Made by a program: the position numbers and the translations under genes. A DNA stretch of 61,191 nucleotides from Vibrio sp. UBA2441 (GTDB taxonomy: Bacteria; Pseudomonadota; Gammaproteobacteria; Enterobacterales; Vibrionaceae): assembly GCA_002342685.1 (NCBI GenBank), contig DDQN01000015.1, positions 1 to 61,191 on the forward strand, in the 5' to 3' direction. The notes beneath the pieces were generated by a model that saw only the letters and a program-made list of their open reading frames with translations, was not told where the DNA came from and made no database searches. Positions 58,201 through 61,191 of the stretch are shown here, piece by piece (the stretch's first letter is position 1; every line of letters starts with the position of its first letter).

Positions 58201-60366
58201 TTACCAAATCTTCTTCAATGTGCGCTTATGGCGTTAGAAAATTGGTTGGTTGAATATGTAGATACGTGTAGTGAAGACAATGAAATAGAATGGATATACG
58301 ATTACTTGTTGAGAAAAAGTAACTCTGTAATGCCTACATCTGTTTTATCTTCTGTGGCGACAGGTTTCCCTAATAAAGTAGGAAAAGCAGCATTTCCTTT
58401 ACTGAAAACTGCTGATTTATACCATTTAGATTTGATTCGAATGACGCAAGAAATGGGGGGGAATGAACTACACTTTTTTAACCATCAAAGAGATGTAATG
58501 ACAAAAATTTACATCGAGGAAAGAAGAAAAGCCGCACTTAGACCTTGGAGAAAAGAGTCTTTAGAAACCTTATTAACAAGGCTTCAATTCGTAAGTGAGT
58601 TAAGAGATGATGCTTTAAAAATTGTTGATGAATTGACAGATGAAGCGACTGCTCGTAATGAAAAAAATCTTCGGTATATGGTACACCGAGTTGATACAAG
58701 GACTTGGGAAGCTGTTGAAGATAAAGATAATGATCGAATATTGCTTCAAAGCTCGTCTGATCTTCCAGCAGATTTAAAGCAAGATCAGCAAGAGTATAAT
58801 GAAAAACATGCAATTGATAACACTGTAACTAGTTTGAATTTATGGGGACGGAAATTATTCGAAGAGAAGTTGCTCGAAGAAAAATATTTCTCTTCATATC
58901 AAGATGCATTAATAGCCGCAAAAGAATTACTCAATTCCCTCCAAAAAGGTGAAATTCACAACTTTGCCGATATGGCGGTTGGTACAATCACAACTGTTGC
59001 TGCTGTTTGTGTTAGAGATGACCTTTTGAACTTAAGTGATGGAGATAAAGAGTGGTGCCTAGGAGTTATCCTAGAGTCAATATTTATGCACGCAGATAAT
59101 ATGAATGGAACAACAGCCCATGATAAGACTGATTATTATGGCTCTGGAGCGTGTGCATTTGTTTTGCCTAAATTATTTGATTTAGAGCTAGATTCAGAAC
59201 AAGAAGAGCATTTGAAGTTTGCTTTGGCAACAGCATTAACCCATGAGAACCTTAATGTTAGTGCTTATGCTGCTAAGGGGGTAAGGGAATTTCTTTGGTC
59301 AAGAGACGCTGAATTAGCATCCAGTTGTATAGCTGGAATAGTTGAGTATGCCAGATTACGAAGAGAAGATAGTGTGGTACGTAGGTTTTATCATCTACAA
59401 GGTGATGAGTTGCAAGCAGCTATCGAAAAATGGAATGCCCTTATAACAACATTTCGTAATGAATTAGTTGATGGAAAATTTAAGCTTTCGGTTAACGATA
59501 TTTCTTTGGAAAGCCATTGTTCATGGTTTCTTCATTTACCAATGTTAATGGTTCCATATTGTACTATGGATGATGTTCAGATTCAGTTGGTTAACAGGTT
59601 AGTGAATTTTGTATTTGATACTGAATATCAAAATCATCGTTCAAGTGGTGATGAAAAAATAAATCATGACATAAAAAAACAGATGCAAGATTGCCTTTCT
59701 GAGCATGTTATTTATTCAAGAAATAATAATTTTATGCCCTTTAAAGAGCTATTGGTCTTAGGGTGTTCAAAAGCCCCCAGCTTTATTTATTCTATAACAC
59801 TCTCATATAATGTAGTAGTGGAAAAAGAAGATGATTATTACGCAGTCTGGTCACTTTGGAGTTTATTAGCACCAGAGGCACATAAGATAGCCATGAATGA
59901 TGTCAATGACCGTTATGTAGGGTTACAGAATGATTTAAATCAGCTATTACGTGGACTAATGTATGCGGATAGTCCTTGGCAAGGTCATCCTAACGAAGAA
60001 CGTGACATGAAGGCTGGGGCACACTATTTATTGGAATTTGCCAATCAATCTGCTGGCAATAGCCACGTTTTTGAAGCTTTAGCGTCTTTAATATATCACT
60101 TTCATAGTGTGTTCTTTGATAAAGGTATTCATCTTCTAGCTTCAAAGTTCACTGTGAACTCAGAACTTATAGGTAAGCAAATTAATACGGCATATTATTT
60201 AGAAATGTCGATAGGACGATATCTTCAAATAGAAAATAGAGGTGCATTAAATAGGAAAATGTATAACTCATGCCTTGAGCTACTTAATGGAATTGTAGAA
60301 ACTGGTTCTGCAAGGGCTTATTATCTACGAGAGCACATGATTAGATCGAGAAAAATACGTGTTTAG
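55252..60366 (+). CDS. Avs-like STAND NTPase with N-terminal DUF4297/Cap4-type nuclease domain
   Basis: This 1704-residue protein has three parts. (1) Residues about 10-230: GGGGVNFETRVQAAFALSLL, then D63-D64-F-V-L-V and Q82-I-K84-H, a PD-(D/E)xK nuclease of the Cap4/DUF4297 type. (2) Residues about 300-560: Walker A G319-A-R-G-V-G-K-S326 and a Walker B-like I-L-V-I-E386-S-L-E, typical of STAND NTPases. (3) A helical C-terminal sensor of more than 1,000 residues. This is the architecture of Avs antiviral proteins that recognise phage terminase or portal proteins and then cut DNA. It is transcribed alone from an operator-controlled promoter. The ATG follows GGAGATGAGA. Confidence 0.78.
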   Translation: MSNDVKQQSNPFSTGGGGVNFETRVQAAFALSLLTKSCVPCLSQDMRAKELKFQNKYDGVNTDDFVLVATDKASNQSRLFAQIKHEITISGAVDSMFAEVINSAWKDFQSTEFNVENDSIALITGPLPKLDVNNTLPILEWAKYSSNSADFIKKSKTKGFTSEAKVNKLNIFRAQLTVANGGNAITDDELWLFLKVFQLVSFDLDAKHSVVANLLCSLIECYSDESPPLVLSKLVTCAQEFNQNAGTLTQDNAPKEVKLLFDSTSKVNFENDFLKLKERGDHIFDGISNTINGFHIDRAEQIAEISELYEVNDFIFVTGARGVGKSGVVKDFISTKGKDVPVFYLRAEDLDKNHLNDVFTSIGMNSTLGQIEGYFSLLKEKILVIESLEKVLELNYQDAFIDLLQYIKKQAGWTIIATGRDYAYQQLTFNYLQPSAIQFDSVNVEGLTTDQVVQVSEHIPELTGLISNDSLTELLKVPFFIEIAVRAIGNGAQFKSGDTEVDFRNTVWATVISKEADRKSGMPDKRRTTFINIAKQRAKKMLFGIRSSEFDPEVIAKLEEDHLIHRDQKSATISPMHDVLEDWALEEYIESEYVENSQDLVQFLLTIGNEPAISRAFRLWLYRKLKFDDATNEFVEEVLTTDGIESYWKDEAIAAIMQHGSPEDFLYSLKSQLLKDDCALLVRFCFILRIACQRPSSLYNNLLVKDEKSGILKSLFLQPYGNGWEALFNFIYEVKHDLSNTMLTQVVEVINEWCGLVNIYEELPNASQKVGLLSLWLLEQVKDSYRDEGRRKKILNALLKVSTAIKEKFDELMDQDVFISKVKPRRLSYVDELTSLALVGTNVPMLCKRNPDFVVKLSLHEWLLQKTEEDEFGYSSYGRIDVEESYGLDRERDFFPASGSKGPFKYLLESKPRLALDFIIKLCNLTAQKYAESEFGAPSADEQEKYFSDEVAAKQVGVILTDGTLIKQYASPHLWKGYRGQSTLPNLLQCALMALENWLVEYVDTCSEDNEIEWIYDYLLRKSNSVMPTSVLSSVATGFPNKVGKAAFPLLKTADLYHLDLIRMTQEMGGNELHFFNHQRDVMTKIYIEERRKAALRPWRKESLETLLTRLQFVSELRDDALKIVDELTDEATARNEKNLRYMVHRVDTRTWEAVEDKDNDRILLQSSSDLPADLKQDQQEYNEKHAIDNTVTSLNLWGRKLFEEKLLEEKYFSSYQDALIAAKELLNSLQKGEIHNFADMAVGTITTVAAVCVRDDLLNLSDGDKEWCLGVILESIFMHADNMNGTTAHDKTDYYGSGACAFVLPKLFDLELDSEQEEHLKFALATALTHENLNVSAYAAKGVREFLWSRDAELASSCIAGIVEYARLRREDSVVRRFYHLQGDELQAAIEKWNALITTFRNELVDGKFKLSVNDISLESHCSWFLHLPMLMVPYCTMDDVQIQLVNRLVNFVFDTEYQNHRSSGDEKINHDIKKQMQDCLSEHVIYSRNNNFMPFKELLVLGCSKAPSFIYSITLSYNVVVEKEDDYYAVWSLWSLLAPEAHKIAMNDVNDRYVGLQNDLNQLLRGLMYADSPWQGHPNEERDMKAGAHYLLEFANQSAGNSHVFEALASLIYHFHSVFFDKGIHLLASKFTVNSELIGKQINTAYYLEMSIGRYLQIENRGALNRKMYNSCLELLNGIVETGSARAYYLREHMIRSRKIRV

Positions 60367-60492
60367 CTATACTAATTTTCACTTGCTTAGACTTGATCTT
60401 ATAGTCATCAAGTACGTCTTGGTGGCTGTACTTGAGCCTGAATATTTACAATGTAGGTCTTCGATATTTTTCTCATCTAACTTAGTAGATAT

Positions 60493-61191
60493 GTAAACGT
60501 CTAATTAAGCAGTGAGGCCTTATTTCTCCTCATCTATTTCCATATTCCACGGCATGAGGTCAGTAAGATCATCTTGAGATGAGCGGGTTGGCAACACTTT
60601 GAACAAGTGGGCGAAGTAGTAATACGGGTTAATATTATTGGCTCGGCAAGTCATCACTAAGCTGTATAAATTAGCGCTCGCAGTCGCACCCTCAACCGAG
60701 GTTGAGAACATCCAGTTTTTTCGACCTGTTGTAAACGGCCTGATATCACGCTCTGTCACGTTATTATCGATACTGATTTCCCCATCTTTTAGGTACGTCA
60801 GAAGCTTAGGCCATTGGTTAACGGTGTAATTTATCGCGCTACCCAATAGACTTTTGGGTAACACTTTTTCTTGTGCGTCTAGGAGCCAGTTATAAAAGTC
60901 ATCAAGGATTGGCTGGGATTTTTGTTGCCGTAATTGCTGTCTTTCTACTGCACTCATCCCTTTAGCTTTTTGTTCAATGCCATACAGCTTACCGATGAAG
61001 TTCACCGCTTTTTCTGCGCGGCCTGATTTCTTCTTTGGCTGTGCTTTTTGTGCGTCAGTAAATTTACGTCTTACATGAGCCAAGCAGCCTGCTTGAGTCA
61101 CATTTTCTAATCCGTTATAAGCTTGATAGCCATCGGTTAACAGATAGCCTGAGTAATCACCTAAAAAGTCTTGTTACCGCCGATGTAAAAA
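60493..61191 (-). mobile_element. IS66-family insertion sequence, one end in the window
   Basis: The terminal sequence starts GTAAACGTCTAATTAAGC at 60493, in the style of IS66 ends (GTAA). The transposase reads away from it on the minus strand. It inserted 126 bp after the Avs-like stop codon. The other end is beyond the window. The 8 bp just outside (60485-60492, GTAGATAT) would be the target duplication to look for. Confidence 0.8.
60520..61172 (-). CDS. tnpC: IS66 transposase (TnpC), C-terminal part, partial
   Basis: The frame covers QDFLGDYSGYLLTDGYQAYN, QAGCLAHVRRKFTDAQKA, ISIDNNVTERDIRPFTTGRK and NWMFSTSVEGATASANLYSL, then the IS66 C-terminal tail (NINPYYYFAHLFKVLPT). These are the DDE catalytic half and C-terminus of IS66 transposases. 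An in-frame TAA lies at 61173-61175; because a full protein would need about 280 more residues, the gene is either frameshifted there (FYIGGNKTF is readable in another frame) or damaged. Confidence 0.85.

Overview
The window looks like a chromosome segment of a marine gammaproteobacterium, most likely Vibrionaceae (Vibrio/Photobacterium type). This is inferred from a DUF2913-type protein, the style of the rlmE, fdxA, YqjG and YgiD homologues, and the AT-rich mobile DNA. It splits into a metabolic chromosomal part (1 to about 23.3 kb) and a large mobile or accessory region (about 23.6 kb to the end).

Chromosomal part. 1-1.4 kb: 3' part of a reductive dehalogenase gene (rdhA) with a membrane-anchor gene. 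1.5-4.1 kb: Sel1-repeat protein, LuxR-type regulator, DsbA/FrnE-like protein and a small unknown. 4.2-9.0 kb: ethanolamine use (AraC regulator, eutB, eutC, ethanolamine permease) with no microcompartment genes. 9.1-12.4 kb: YgiD-like dioxygenase, YqjG glutathionyl-hydroquinone reductase, DoxX and a divergent LysR regulator. 12.5-15.2 kb: a three-gene electron-transfer operon of a NosR-like FMN/4Fe-4S membrane protein, a 59-residue one-helix protein and a CysJ-like flavoprotein. 15.36-16.7 kb: a scar with a TonB-receptor stub and tetR and SDR genes that have both lost their N-termini at one deletion junction. 16.8-23.3 kb: rRNA methyltransferases, ferredoxin, an FAD dehydrogenase, an ABC-F ATPase behind a possible attenuator, and a carboxylesterase.

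Mobile part. A cobQ 5' fragment (23.76-23.90 kb) lies beside a P4-type tyrosine integrase, suggesting a left attachment end. Then come a DGQHR-domain/HEPN-like gene pair (candidate defence or toxin module), a PadR-ParA-RHH-AlpA maintenance operon, a CI/Cro-like switch, and a replication-protein operon whose gene holds 15-bp tandem repeats next to AT-rich DNA. Next are a serine recombinase, DUF2913 protein, broken HNH nuclease, chemoreceptor and C-terminally cut ferric reductase. From 40 to 49 kb lies what I read as the leading region of a conjugative or mobilizable element: a large ParB-like protein, endonuclease I, ArdC antirestriction, MazEF, a lytic transglycosylase and an RHH protein, all on + strand. 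Three of its operons start with the same roughly 350-430 bp hairpin-rich leader, whose conservation runs past the start codon; a fourth copy is degraded. From 50.5 to 60.4 kb follow an Abi/HEPN protein, an unknown membrane protein, a CoiA-like nuclease and a 1704-residue Avs-like STAND NTPase. An IS66-family element begins at 60,493 and runs off the window.

The most notable signals are the repeated leader, which may be an Frpo-like single-strand promoter family, and the two candidate defence loci preceded by a shared 23-bp motif. No T4SS or relaxase gene, CRISPR array, rRNA or tRNA was recognised.
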